Source: Microcaldota archaeon
GTDB taxonomy: Archaea; Micrarchaeota; Micrarchaeia; Anstonellales; Anstonellaceae
Direction: 5' to 3'
Length of the DNA: 64,000 nucleotides
NCBI GenBank assembly: GCA_021814005.1
Contig: JAKAJC010000001.1
Span: 69,379 to 133,378 of the forward strand
In this document: piece after piece, positions 27,967-37,240 of the stretch
Position numbering within the stretch: the first letter of the stretch is position 1
How the letters are laid out: each line of letters opens with the position of its first letter
Position numbers and translations under genes: made by a program
The notes under the pieces: generated by a model
Databases searched by the model: none
Seen by the model: the letters and a program-made list of their open reading frames with translations, nothing else
What the model was told of the DNA's origin: nothing

Positions 27967-28023
27967 GAATCAGTTCTGTTTTTTTTTGTTTCGCAGACAT
28001 AAGCGGCAGCCTTGCGCAGGTAT

Positions 28024-28047
28024 ATAAACATACAAGCATATGTTTAT
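28024..28047. promoter_or_regulatory. Putative ArsR/SmtB-type operator
   Basis: ATAAACATA-CAAGCA-TATGTTTAT, perfect 9-bp inverted repeat overlapping the TATA region. Confidence 0.65.
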
Positions 28048-28059
28048 TCGTTGATATTT

Positions 28060-28368
28060 ATGCCCAAGACGAAGAAGACACCCCCGCTGGGGCCCATGTC
28101 GGACGTGTTCAAGCAGCTTTCCGACCAGTCGCGCCTGGCCGTGCTGCACGCTCTGTGGGACGAGCCGCTGTTTGTGGGCCAAATCTGCGAAAGGACCGGA
28201 TTGAGCCAGCCGAACGTTTCCCATCATCTGGCGCAGCTGAAAGGGCTGGGGCTTGTCAAGGCCGAGAAGCAGGGTCAGAACGTGCTCTATTCGATTGCCG
28301 ACTCGCACGTTTTCTCGATAATAACAGAATGCGAGGAGCATGTCGAGCAAGGAGTAAGGCTGGATTAG
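28060..28368 (+). CDS. ArsR/SmtB-family metal-responsive regulator
   Basis: SQPNVSHHLAQLKGLGLVKAEKQGQNVLYSI; C-terminal DSHVFSIITECEEHVE resembles the alpha5 D-x-H-x10-H metal site. Confidence 0.88.
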   Translation: MPKTKKTPPLGPMSDVFKQLSDQSRLAVLHALWDEPLFVGQICERTGLSQPNVSHHLAQLKGLGLVKAEKQGQNVLYSIADSHVFSIITECEEHVEQGVRLD

Positions 28369-28407
28369 AAAAAAGAAGGATGAAATGCGAATTTGTTGGT
28401 GTTTAGC

Positions 28408-29085
28408 ATGCACATTATGGAAGGATATTTGCCCGCATTCTGGTGCGTAGTCTGGTATCTGGCTTCGCTGCCGTTCGTGGCTTACGGCGCATGGCAGGTT
28501 TCCAAAATATTCCGCGAGCATCCGGAGCAGAAAATCATCATGGCAGTTTCGGGCGCGTTCATATTCGTGCTCTCCTCGCTCAAGCTGCCCTCTGTGTTCG
28601 GCTCCTCAAGCCACCCCACAGGCACCGGCCTCTCGGCCATGCTGTTCGGATTTTCAGTCACGTCGGTGCTGGCCACCATAGTGCTTGTATTTCAGGCATT
28701 GCTTCTGGTGCACGGCGGAATCACCACGCTTGGGGCAGACGTGTTCTCGATGGGCATAGTCGGCCCGTTTGTCGGTTATTATATATTCAAATTGCTGCGC
28801 AAATTCGGCATTGCGTTGCCGCTGACCGCGTTTGTGGCGGCAGTGCTGGCAGACTGGGCCACTTATCTGACCACTTCGCTGCAGTTGGCGCTGGCAGTGC
28901 CGGGAGGCAATGTTGAGACGCTGTTCATCTACTTCGGCGGCATTTTCGCGCTTACGCAGATACCGATTGCGATAGGCGAGGGCATCTTGATTTGGATGTT
29001 TTTCGACTTTTTGCTCAAAAGCAGGCCAAAGCTGCTCAAGCAGCTTTTGGGAGAAAAACAAAATAGCACAGAGGCGAGTGCATGA
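28408..29085 (+). CDS. cbiM: Cobalt ECF transporter substrate-specific subunit CbiM
   Basis: MHIMEGYLPAFWCVVWYLASLPFV N-terminus. Confidence 0.93.
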   Translation: MHIMEGYLPAFWCVVWYLASLPFVAYGAWQVSKIFREHPEQKIIMAVSGAFIFVLSSLKLPSVFGSSSHPTGTGLSAMLFGFSVTSVLATIVLVFQALLLVHGGITTLGADVFSMGIVGPFVGYYIFKLLRKFGIALPLTAFVAAVLADWATYLTTSLQLALAVPGGNVETLFIYFGGIFALTQIPIAIGEGILIWMFFDFLLKSRPKLLKQLLGEKQNSTEASA

Positions 29086-29390
29086 AAGACAGATACAAAT
29101 ACGCACTGGCTATTCTGCTCATGGTGGCAATATTCGCCATTCCGTTTATCGTCAACCCGACCGCCAAATTCGGCGGAAGCGATGATGCGGGCGCAAAGGC
29201 CGTGCTTCAAACAAATCCGAATTACCAGCCATGGGTTCAGCCGCTGTGGAAGCCGCCGCCCGAAACAGAATCCATGCTGTTTGCCCTGCAGGCGGCCCTC
29301 GGGGCGCTTATCATAGGTTATTTCATCGGGCATGAAAGGGCGAGACAGGAATTCTTGAAGAAAATGCCAAAAGACGGGCGCGGGGACTGA
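29082..29390 (+). CDS. cbiN: Cobalt transport protein CbiN
   Basis: Small two-TM protein overlapping the cbiM stop; FGGSDDAGAKAV. Confidence 0.88.
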   Translation: MKDRYKYALAILLMVAIFAIPFIVNPTAKFGGSDDAGAKAVLQTNPNYQPWVQPLWKPPPETESMLFALQAALGALIIGYFIGHERARQEFLKKMPKDGRGD

Positions 29391-29395
29391 AGTAC

Positions 29396-30175
29396 ATGTT
29401 TGCAATAGATGAAATGGCATACAAGAGCCCCCTGCGCGCCTGGCCGCCGGTGGGCAAGCTCCTTCTCGCGCTGGCCCTTCTGCTCGGCTCCCTGCTCTCC
29501 CCGACTCCGGTTGTGCCCCTCATTGTGCTGTTAATCGGCCTTGTGCTGCTTTATCGCTCCTGCCATCTGCGGCTTCCCAACATCATGGCGCTGGCCTGCA
29601 TGGAGACCATGCTTACTCTTGTGATAACAGTTGCAATCATTGCAGTTCTCCTGCCCGGCGAAATGATTTGGCGGGCGAATATAGCAAATATTTCTATTCA
29701 TGTGTCACGCGAGGGTGCGAATCTCGCATTTTTGCTGCTGATGCGCACAATGGCCGGATTTGTGGTGCTTCTCTTCTTTGCCACTTCCACGCCCATTCCC
29801 CATCTCTTTCTGGCCATGAGGCAGGTCGGCCTGCCCGCATTTCTGGCAGAGCTGGTGGTGCTTGTCTACCGCTATTCATTCATGCTTTTGGAGCAGATGC
29901 AGCAGATGGCCACTGCGGCCGACTGCCGCCTTGGATTTAGAGGAGCGCGGCAAAGCATGCGCACCATGGGGCATCTGGCGGCAAACCTTTTCGGCCGCTC
30001 GATGGATTTTGCCGAGCGGGCGCAGTCCGCGCTTATGTGCAGAAATTTCAGGGGCCAATTCATGCCTTTCAGGCAGCCGGCCAGATTGACATGGCTGTGG
30101 ATTGCGGGGCCGGTCGTTGTATTGGCTCTTCTGGTGCTTGCCGGGCACCAGTTTCAACATTTGCTGGTGATTTAG
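29396..30175 (+). CDS. cbiQ: ECF transporter T component CbiQ
   Basis: CbiQ-type membrane protein; AADCRLGFRGARQSMRTMG coupling region. Confidence 0.88.
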   Translation: MFAIDEMAYKSPLRAWPPVGKLLLALALLLGSLLSPTPVVPLIVLLIGLVLLYRSCHLRLPNIMALACMETMLTLVITVAIIAVLLPGEMIWRANIANISIHVSREGANLAFLLLMRTMAGFVVLLFFATSTPIPHLFLAMRQVGLPAFLAELVVLVYRYSFMLLEQMQQMATAADCRLGFRGARQSMRTMGHLAANLFGRSMDFAERAQSALMCRNFRGQFMPFRQPARLTWLWIAGPVVVLALLVLAGHQFQHLLVI

Positions 30176-31348
30176 ATGGAAGAAAAAACAAATCCTGTTG
30201 TCTCGAAAACCAATCCGATTCTCTCAACCCGCGGCCTGTGGTTTTCCTATGGCGAGGGCAAAGCTGCTCTCTCCAATGTCACGCTCGACATACCTAAGGG
30301 GAAGAAAATAGTTTTTCTGGGCCCCAACGGCTCTGGAAAGAGCACATTGTTTTTGCATTTCAACGGAGTGCACAGGCCGGACAAGGGCGAAGTGCTTTTT
30401 GACGGACAGGCTGTAAAATATGACGCCAAGAGTCTGGCGCGCCTGCGCTCGGACGTGTCGCTTGTGTTCCAGAATCCGGACGACCAGATATTTTCCGCCA
30501 CTGTTGAGGAGGACGTGGCATTCGGCCCGCTCAACTCTGGAGTGGAGAGGGCGGAAATAGAAAAAAGGGTGGATGAGGCCCTGCACATGGTGGGCTTGGA
30601 GGAATTGGCAGAGCGGCCAACGCAGCAGCTTTCGTTTGGACAGCGCAAGCGCGTGGCATTGGCCGGCGCGCTGGCCATGAAGCCCAAAGTGCTTGTAATG
30701 GACGAGCCCACCGCAGGGCTTGACCCGCAGATGGTGCACGAGCTTCTGGAAATGGCTGATGAGCTCAACCATGCGGGAGCGACGGTGGTGATTTCCACCC
30801 ACGATGTTGAAACCGCATATGAATGGGCTGACGAAGTGCGGGCAATTCATGAAGGCAAGATTGTGTTCAGCGGCGCGCCCGAAGAATTTTTCGAGCGCGA
30901 GGACATGCTGCTGCACGAAATGGGGCTCACGCCGCCTTTGGTGCTCTCGCTCAATCATTCGCTGCACGGATTGGCCGGCACGCCGCTCAAGCCCTATCCG
31001 CGCACTCTGGCCGAAGCAACGCACAAGGCATTTCCCAAAGAGGGGCGCAAGACAGGCAGGCTCATTGTGAGATGCGTTGACATTACAAAAGAGATGATTG
31101 CGCCGGCGGCGCACGAGCGCTCGGGAATTTATGGCGCAGCCGCGCGGCGCATGGCGCAGGACGGCAAACTGAACGTGCATTACCGGTTCCACGCGCTGGA
31201 AAGCGGGCTGATGGAGGCTGCGTCTGGGCGGGATTTTGTTTTGTACACAGATTCTTCGCTCTGCAATCTGGCGGAAGAGAAGGCGAAAAGGCTGGAAAGA
31301 AATTCTGGTGTAAAGGTGCCGATTGAGCATACGCACGGGCAGAATTAA
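30176..31348 (+). CDS. cbiO: ECF transporter ATPase CbiO with C-terminal extension
   Basis: GPNGSGKST Walker A; LSFGQRKRVALAGALAMKPKVLVMDEPTAGLDP; extra ~110 aa C-terminal region. Confidence 0.93.
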   Translation: MEEKTNPVVSKTNPILSTRGLWFSYGEGKAALSNVTLDIPKGKKIVFLGPNGSGKSTLFLHFNGVHRPDKGEVLFDGQAVKYDAKSLARLRSDVSLVFQNPDDQIFSATVEEDVAFGPLNSGVERAEIEKRVDEALHMVGLEELAERPTQQLSFGQRKRVALAGALAMKPKVLVMDEPTAGLDPQMVHELLEMADELNHAGATVVISTHDVETAYEWADEVRAIHEGKIVFSGAPEEFFEREDMLLHEMGLTPPLVLSLNHSLHGLAGTPLKPYPRTLAEATHKAFPKEGRKTGRLIVRCVDITKEMIAPAAHERSGIYGAAARRMAQDGKLNVHYRFHALESGLMEAASGRDFVLYTDSSLCNLAEEKAKRLERNSGVKVPIEHTHGQN

Positions 31349-31378
31349 ACCGGATTTATAAACTTGAAGATGCCATAA

Positions 31379-32050
31379 ATGCCCACAGACAGAGTGTGGG
31401 TTATGCGTTTGCTTGGATTTGCAGCCAAAAAAGCTTGTTCAGACACCCCGAAATCCGAGATTCCCCAGCCAAAGAAGCTTGGGTTCTATGAACGTGACAA
31501 TATCAGACTCCTTGACTGTGACATGCGCTCATTTTATCGGCTGGCCAAAAAATTCGAAAAGATTCCAGAGCCAAAACGAAACCCTGAAGACACCAAATGG
31601 ATTGTGGAGAGAGCTCAACAATTGCACTCCGACTACAAAAATGACCAGCGGGACGGCGCGCATGAAGAGATTATCGGCAACCGCTCGGATTTGGCCGAAC
31701 TTTATGACGAGAAGCGGGAGAAGATGGCCAAGAGCGTCGGGCACCACATGATTTTTTATGAAAGCGTTGCGGCAGTCGTCACTGCGGCAACAAAAGGAAA
31801 GGCCTGGGCATGGGCATTCGGAACCGCCACGGCCGCCAGCGTTGTAGAATTTATCATCCGCAACAGCTTCATTGTGGACAGAAAGCAGGATATGGCTGAA
31901 AACGGCTGGAGAAAAGTTGTGGAATATGCCGCAAAAAATCCTGCGGCGGAAGCTGCACAAACGCCGGCTGCTGAACAAAAAGTCATTTCGCCCAAGCATG
32001 AGAAAGAAAAAAGAACAATCAAGTTCGGCAAAACCGAATACGCGGATTAA
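31379..32050 (+). CDS. Hypothetical protein with one or two TM segments
   Basis: ORF with start after a TATA-like sequence. Confidence 0.6.
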   Translation: MPTDRVWVMRLLGFAAKKACSDTPKSEIPQPKKLGFYERDNIRLLDCDMRSFYRLAKKFEKIPEPKRNPEDTKWIVERAQQLHSDYKNDQRDGAHEEIIGNRSDLAELYDEKREKMAKSVGHHMIFYESVAAVVTAATKGKAWAWAFGTATAASVVEFIIRNSFIVDRKQDMAENGWRKVVEYAAKNPAAEAAQTPAAEQKVISPKHEKEKRTIKFGKTEYAD

Positions 32051-32075
32051 ATTAAGGCGCCAGTCTTTTTCCGGC

Positions 32076-33368
32076 TTAAGGCGTTAGTCTCGTTCTGTCG
32101 CGCGGGAACATTGCCGCCTCGCGGATGTTGTGCAAGTTGCAAATCTTCATCACAAGGCGCTCGATTCCAATCGACCAGCCCGCGTGCGGCGGCGCGCCCA
32201 CGCGGAAGGCGTTGATGTAGAATTCGAAGGCTGCCGGGTCAAGACCGCGCGATTGCAGCTGCTTAATCAGAAGTTCGGGAATGTGGATACGCTGCGCACC
32301 CGAGGACAGTTCAAGACCGCGGTACATCAGGTCATATGCCTTGCAGATTTTGGGGTCTTTTTCGTCAGGCATGGAATAGAAGGCGCGGATTGCGGTCGGC
32401 CATTTGGTGATGAAATAGGCCTCTTCGCCCAAGAGAGAGTAGAGCTTGGCCTCTTTTTCGCGGTCGAAATCATCGCCCCATTCCATCGGCACGCCGGCCG
32501 CATTGAGCTTTTCCACCAGTTCGGTGTAGGTGTGGCGGGGGATTTTTTTCGGCACAACAAGCGGGGCCTTGAGAAGCGCGAGCTCATCCTTGCAATGCTC
32601 CGACACGCTGTGCAAAATGTCCAAAAACGTTTTCTCAAGCGCATCCATGGCGTCATTGTCGTCGCAGAAGCCCATCTCTGCATCCATCTGGAGCACTTCA
32701 TTTAGATGGGAGAGAGTGTTGTGCTTTTCCGCGCGGAACACCGGCGTGGTCATGAACACCTTGTCCATGCCGCCCACCACTGCCAGCTGCTTGTACAGCT
32801 GCGGAGACTGGGCCAGCGTTGCCTCGCGCTCGAAATACTGGACTTTGAAAACGTCTGCGCCGCCCTCTGTTGCCGCGGCCACAAGGCAGGGAGGGTGGAT
32901 TTCGGTGAAATGCTGGCTGAGGAGCGATTCACGGAAAGCGCGCGCTGCCTGAGATTTTATGCTGAATATTGCGGACGCGTTCGGGCTGCGCAAATCAACA
33001 TAGCGGTTGTCGAGGCGCACGTCAAGCTCTGCCGGAACCTGCCCGGTGAGGTCGATGGGGATTTTGATTGAGGGGGTGGAGAGGACGTCGATGCGCGAGG
33101 GCGCGAGTTCGACTCCGCCGGTCGCGATTTTGGATGCAACAACCTTGCCTTCCACCACAAGAACGGTTTCGCGCGGATGCACCATTTTCTCGAAGAGCGC
33201 GTCGTCCACGCCGCCTTTTTTGGCAAACACCTGAATAATGCCGGTCTTGTCGCGCAGAAGAAGGAATCTTACCTTGCCCAAATCGCGCACCTCGTGCACC
33301 CAGCCCGCCAAAGTGACGGTCTGGCCTGCAAGGGATTTGGCGGCTGAAATATAGTGAGTGCGGAGCAT
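32076..33368 (-). CDS. aspS: Aspartyl-tRNA synthetase (archaeal type)
   Basis: VTLAGWVHEVRDLGKVRFLLLRDKTG; class II motifs; C-terminal MFPRDRTRLTP. Confidence 0.94.
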   Translation of the reverse strand: MLRTHYISAAKSLAGQTVTLAGWVHEVRDLGKVRFLLLRDKTGIIQVFAKKGGVDDALFEKMVHPRETVLVVEGKVVASKIATGGVELAPSRIDVLSTPSIKIPIDLTGQVPAELDVRLDNRYVDLRSPNASAIFSIKSQAARAFRESLLSQHFTEIHPPCLVAAATEGGADVFKVQYFEREATLAQSPQLYKQLAVVGGMDKVFMTTPVFRAEKHNTLSHLNEVLQMDAEMGFCDDNDAMDALEKTFLDILHSVSEHCKDELALLKAPLVVPKKIPRHTYTELVEKLNAAGVPMEWGDDFDREKEAKLYSLLGEEAYFITKWPTAIRAFYSMPDEKDPKICKAYDLMYRGLELSSGAQRIHIPELLIKQLQSRGLDPAAFEFYINAFRVGAPPHAGWSIGIERLVMKICNLHNIREAAMFPRDRTRLTP

Positions 33369-33417
33369 AATATCACGATAAGGGAGTATTTGGCGCGATG
33401 GTTTATAGTGCTAATTA

Positions 33418-33915
33418 TCACTCGAACACGAAGACAACCGGCTTGCCCATCCACTTTGCAACCAGCGGCTCTAGTTTTCGAACGTCGATGCGCAGCAGCT
33501 TTTCATCCGATTTTGCCAGCCTGATTGAGAGGCGCGTGCTGCCGGCATGAAAAGATTCGTTTATTCCCAAGATTTTGGCAGGTGTGATGAGGTCTTCGAG
33601 AGATTTTCGGGCGTCGCCGCGCTCGGAAACAACGCGCACGCGCTTGCCCAGCGCGGCCGAGAGGGCCGACACCACCTTGCCGCCGCGGCCGATTAGAAGG
33701 CCGGCCTCGCCGGGGGTGAAAACCAGCACCGCGTCGCCCAAATCGATTGCGTGCGAGAATTGCGCCGCCGTGATGTTGTGCAATTCGTTGATTTTGTGCA
33801 AAATGCGCGACACTTCGATGTCCAAGTCGGACATTTCGCCCGAACCGCGCTTTGCGTCGCAGGATGGGCACAATGATTCGCTCCAGGCGCATTTTTGGCA
33901 CAGCGGCGTCTGCAT
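33418..33915 (-). CDS. KH-domain (NusA-like) protein with N-terminal zinc ribbon
   Basis: CQKCAWSESLCPSC; GLLIGRGGKVVSALSAALGKRVRVV KH motif. Confidence 0.72.
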   Translation of the reverse strand: MQTPLCQKCAWSESLCPSCDAKRGSGEMSDLDIEVSRILHKINELHNITAAQFSHAIDLGDAVLVFTPGEAGLLIGRGGKVVSALSAALGKRVRVVSERGDARKSLEDLITPAKILGINESFHAGSTRLSIRLAKSDEKLLRIDVRKLEPLVAKWMGKPVVFVFE

Positions 33916-33974
33916 GGCACAAGAAGGAATGGAAAAATCAAAAAGGGAGGGGGTTGAAAGAAGGAAAAATTGCT

Positions 33975-34421
33975 TTATTTGAGCAGCACAATCTCAATGC
34001 ACGACACTTTGGATTTTGTGCCGTCCTCGTTTTCCACCTCCTGCGTTGAGATGGAAACTGGGCCGAGCTTTGTCTCGGTCAAGAATTTGTGGCGCACGAT
34101 TTCGGCGACATCGACCGCTTTTGAGATAATCTGGCCTCTTGCCTTGATTCTCACCTGCGGCGCGCCGCCCTGAAACTGTGTGACAACGGCAAGCACATAG
34201 CCCATGGTGGGCTTCTTGCCGATGAAAATTGTGTTTTCTTCGCGCAATGCGGGGCGGGTGCGGGGGGCATGATGCTCGGAATGGGGCGCGGCGGCGGAGG
34301 CTGAAGAGGGCGCTGAATGCGGCGGGGTTCCCTCGTGCTGGCGCGGGGCTGGCTGGCTCGCGGCCGGGGCGGGCTGCACGCCGCTGTCTGGAGAGTTGGC
34401 GGGGTTGTCGTCAGAAAACAT
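33975..34421 (-). CDS. alba: Alba-family nucleic acid-binding protein with long disordered N-terminal tail
   Basis: NTIFIGKKPTMGYVLAVVTQF...IKARGQIISKAVDVAEIVRHKF; start set by GAGGTG SD. Confidence 0.88.
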   Translation of the reverse strand: MFSDDNPANSPDSGVQPAPAASQPAPRQHEGTPPHSAPSSASAAAPHSEHHAPRTRPALREENTIFIGKKPTMGYVLAVVTQFQGGAPQVRIKARGQIISKAVDVAEIVRHKFLTETKLGPVSISTQEVENEDGTKSKVSCIEIVLLK

Positions 34422-34442
34422 TGTTGGCACCTCGGTGTTTTT

Positions 34443-35429
34443 TTAGCGTCCGGCCGCGTCCTCTTTTTGGCGGGAGCGCCGGTATTCCTCGATTACTTTC
34501 TCTATTTCGGATGGCTCGTTTATATCTTTTAAATCCTCGTCACGGGACGGGGAAGAAGATGATTTTGAAACTGACGCGGACGGCTTGGCTGATGCGGAGC
34601 GGGAGGAGGAAGGAGAGCGGGATGGATTTGTTTTTACCCACTCTTTCTGCTTGCGCTCATTCACGCGCTTGAGTGATGCGCGCAAGCGCATTATTTCTGC
34701 CGCCATTTTTCTTACGGTGCTGTCGCGGCGCTGGCGCTCTGCCACGCCGTTTTCCAAAAGCCTGATGCGGTGCGAGAGCCGCTCGCGCTCGGCCTCGAGA
34801 AGCGAGATGGCCTTGCGCAGCTCGACAAGAGTGCGCTCCAGAGTTTGGAGGCGCAAAGAAGATTGAGGCTGAGAAGATTGGGAAGGGTGGGAAGATTTTT
34901 GCTGGCCTGAGGCGTTTTCTGCGACCGGCTGCTCTTCAATTTGTATTTTCGGCCTTCTGATGCGCTCCAATGCAACGTCATGGCGGAAGCCCTGCAAAAG
35001 CAGATGGCGCAGAATTTCTATTTCTCCGCCGCTCAGGCCGGTTTTGGCAGGCAGGCGCAGAAGATTCTGGTAGTTGCGCCATGCCTGCACGGCCGCAGAC
35101 AAGGCGTCGCGCTCATGCACGTTTTCAACTGGAAATGAAAAATGGCTGAAAACCTCGCGCACCACTTTTTTCTTGTCATCCTCGCGCCACGGCTGGGCGG
35201 GCACAAAAAGCGCGGCATTGAAGGCCGAGGCGAGTTTGAGCACAAGTTCTGGCGCGGGGCGCACGTCGGTGGCGATAAGGGACGGCGTGCCCCATGTTTC
35301 AAGAGTTGCAAGGGCAGCCTCAAAGCCGCCCTGCTGGATGTGCGCAACCCGGAGCGGGCGGCCCTCCAAATCAAGGGCTGCCAAACCGATGGTGTGGCCC
35401 GGATCCACACCAATGATAAGATAGGTCAT
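34443..35429 (-). CDS. DUF460-like RNase H-fold protein with coiled coil
   Basis: MTYLIIGVDPGHTIGLAALDL; HERDALSAAVQAW; C-terminal coiled coil. Confidence 0.75.
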   Translation of the reverse strand: MTYLIIGVDPGHTIGLAALDLEGRPLRVAHIQQGGFEAALATLETWGTPSLIATDVRPAPELVLKLASAFNAALFVPAQPWREDDKKKVVREVFSHFSFPVENVHERDALSAAVQAWRNYQNLLRLPAKTGLSGGEIEILRHLLLQGFRHDVALERIRRPKIQIEEQPVAENASGQQKSSHPSQSSQPQSSLRLQTLERTLVELRKAISLLEAERERLSHRIRLLENGVAERQRRDSTVRKMAAEIMRLRASLKRVNERKQKEWVKTNPSRSPSSSRSASAKPSASVSKSSSSPSRDEDLKDINEPSEIEKVIEEYRRSRQKEDAAGR

Positions 35430-35447
35430 CGGGCTGTTATCTGCGGC

Positions 35448-36704
35448 TTAATTCTTAATTTTGCTTGATTTGAGTTTCTGCTCCAATTCAACAAGAGTGC
35501 GGCGCTCCACGTTCTCTTTCACCATGACGTTTGCGCCAATCCAGCAGTGGTCGCCAATCATCTTGCCCGGCATGACCGATGAGAGCACGCCCATCTTCAC
35601 CTCATCTCCGATGATTGCACCGAGCTTCTTGCGCTTTGTGTCGATGATGATGTCCTCGACTTTTGCTTTCACGCTGCCTGCGTCAAAGCGGTAGTTCGCG
35701 ATTTGGGTTGCAGAGCCGAAGTTGCAGCCCGCCCCCACTATGGAATCGCCGATGTAGGAAAGATGCTTGGCATTGACATGGTCGAAAATGATGGAATTTT
35801 TCACAGTGGTGGAATCGCCGATTGAGCAGTTCGCGCCGATTGACGACGTGCCGCGGATGTAGGCGTGCGGGCCGATGATTGTGTTGGCGCCGACATAGAG
35901 CGGGCCCTCCACATATGAATCAAGGATTTTTGCGCCTGATTCCAAAATGACTTTTCCCTTTATTGTGGAATTCTCGATTTGACTCTTGTCTTTTTTCTCA
36001 GGCATTTTTTCCAGCAAAAACCTGTTTGCGTCAAAGAGCTGCCACGGCAGGCCCATGTCAAGCCAGTATTCCGAGGTTATGACGGCTTTTACCTTCTCGC
36101 TCTTGAGTATGTCGGTCATTTCAAATTCGCCGCGCGTGGATTTTTTCACAGCTGCAAGAGCCTTGAAAATTTCCGGCTCCATCACATAGAGCGAGCAGTT
36201 GGCCAGAGCGCGCGCTGGCGCGTTTTTGGGCTTTTCCTCAAAGCCGGCCAGATAACCGTTCTGCACTTTTGCAATTCCGTACTGCTCTGATTTGTCGACT
36301 TCGGTCAGGAGAGCGGTTATTCTGCCCTCGTGCCCGCGCGCCAATTCTTCCAGAGCGGCCGGCGTGGTAATCACGTCGCCTGCGGCTGCGAAAAAGGTGG
36401 AATTGATTTTGCCGGCCGCTTGTGCGAACGCGGCCGCGGTGCCGTATTTCGAGCCCTGCGTTACGAACTCGAGGTCAAGGCCGAGTTCGGATTTGTGGGC
36501 CTCGAAATATTCGCGCACAACTTCCTCCATGTATTTGACCACGACAACCGCTTTTCTCACGCCAACCGATTTCAGGTTGGCCAGCACGTGGTGCAGAATA
36601 GGCTTGCCCGCGAGAGGAATCATGCATTTGGGGCGGGTGTAGGTGAGCGGGCGGAGGCGCTTGCCCTCGCCTGCCGCGAGCACGACTGCTTGTGTGATGG
36701 CCAT
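35448..36704 (-). CDS. Bifunctional sugar-1-phosphate nucleotidylyltransferase / acetyltransferase (GlmU-like)
   Basis: VVLAAGEGKRLRPLTYTRPKCMIPLAGKPI; C-terminal left-handed beta-helix hexapeptides. Confidence 0.92.
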   Translation of the reverse strand: MAITQAVVLAAGEGKRLRPLTYTRPKCMIPLAGKPILHHVLANLKSVGVRKAVVVVKYMEEVVREYFEAHKSELGLDLEFVTQGSKYGTAAAFAQAAGKINSTFFAAAGDVITTPAALEELARGHEGRITALLTEVDKSEQYGIAKVQNGYLAGFEEKPKNAPARALANCSLYVMEPEIFKALAAVKKSTRGEFEMTDILKSEKVKAVITSEYWLDMGLPWQLFDANRFLLEKMPEKKDKSQIENSTIKGKVILESGAKILDSYVEGPLYVGANTIIGPHAYIRGTSSIGANCSIGDSTTVKNSIIFDHVNAKHLSYIGDSIVGAGCNFGSATQIANYRFDAGSVKAKVEDIIIDTKRKKLGAIIGDEVKMGVLSSVMPGKMIGDHCWIGANVMVKENVERRTLVELEQKLKSSKIKN

Positions 36705-36734
36705 AGTATCGTCTGTATATGGGTTTTTAGGCTT

Positions 36735-37016
36735 TTAATGCCGCCGCCGGCCGCCGCTTTTGCCGCCGGCCTTCGGGCGCGAGAGTATGACTACGGCGTT
36801 AAACATTGCCATGATGGCAGCAAGGCCGTTGAGCCAGGTGAAGATTGCGTCGTTGATGAGATAGGCGTGGTACGCCAGAAACAGCGAGCCGAAGAGGTAG
36901 AGGCAGACGAACTTGAGGTTGAGATTTTTCCCCTTCTCGCGCCAGTTTTGGAGCGTTTCGGGAATCCACGCGATGATGAGCAGAGCCAGACCGGCAATGC
37001 CGATGTATTCGAGCAA
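36735..37016 (-). CDS. SemiSWEET/PQ-loop small membrane protein
   Basis: IGIAGLALLIIAWIPETLQNWREKGKNLNLKFVCLYLFGSLFLAYHAYLINDAIFTWLNG; TTG start proposed after GAGGTG SD. Confidence 0.65.
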   Translation of the reverse strand: MLEYIGIAGLALLIIAWIPETLQNWREKGKNLNLKFVCLYLFGSLFLAYHAYLINDAIFTWLNGLAAIMAMFNAVVILSRPKAGGKSGGRRRH

Positions 37017-37099
37017 GACAACACCTCGAGAGGTGCACGCACGGATAGTTTTTAAATTCTCAGCCGACAAGAAAACAAAGATACAAAGCTTCAATCAAT

Positions 37100-37138
37100 G
37101 CCTCGGTGAGCCCTTTTCTTTGCTGCGGCAAAGAAAAG
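37100..37138 (+). repeat. tRNA-Asn 5'-end-like fragment plus 11-bp hairpin, upstream of tRNA-Asn
   Basis: GCCTCGGT copy at 37100; CTTTTCTTTGC-TGCG-GCAAAGAAAAG (37113-37138), followed by CCCTCGGGGAAAAG. Confidence 0.6.
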
Positions 37139-37167
37139 CCCTCGGGGAAAAGAAAGAGACAACAAAT

Positions 37168-37240
37168 GCCTCGGTAGCTCAGTCGGTAGAGCGATGGACT
37201 GTTAATCCATAGGTCAGCGGTTCGAGCCCGCTCCGAGGCG
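37168..37240 (+). tRNA. tRNA-Asn(GTT)
   Basis: GCCTCGG...CCGAGGC-G; anticodon loop CTGTTAA. Confidence 0.93.

Noticed and set aside
30224-31336. 370-aa minus-strand ORF opposite cbiO
   Set aside because: Shadow ORF of the conserved ABC ATPase.
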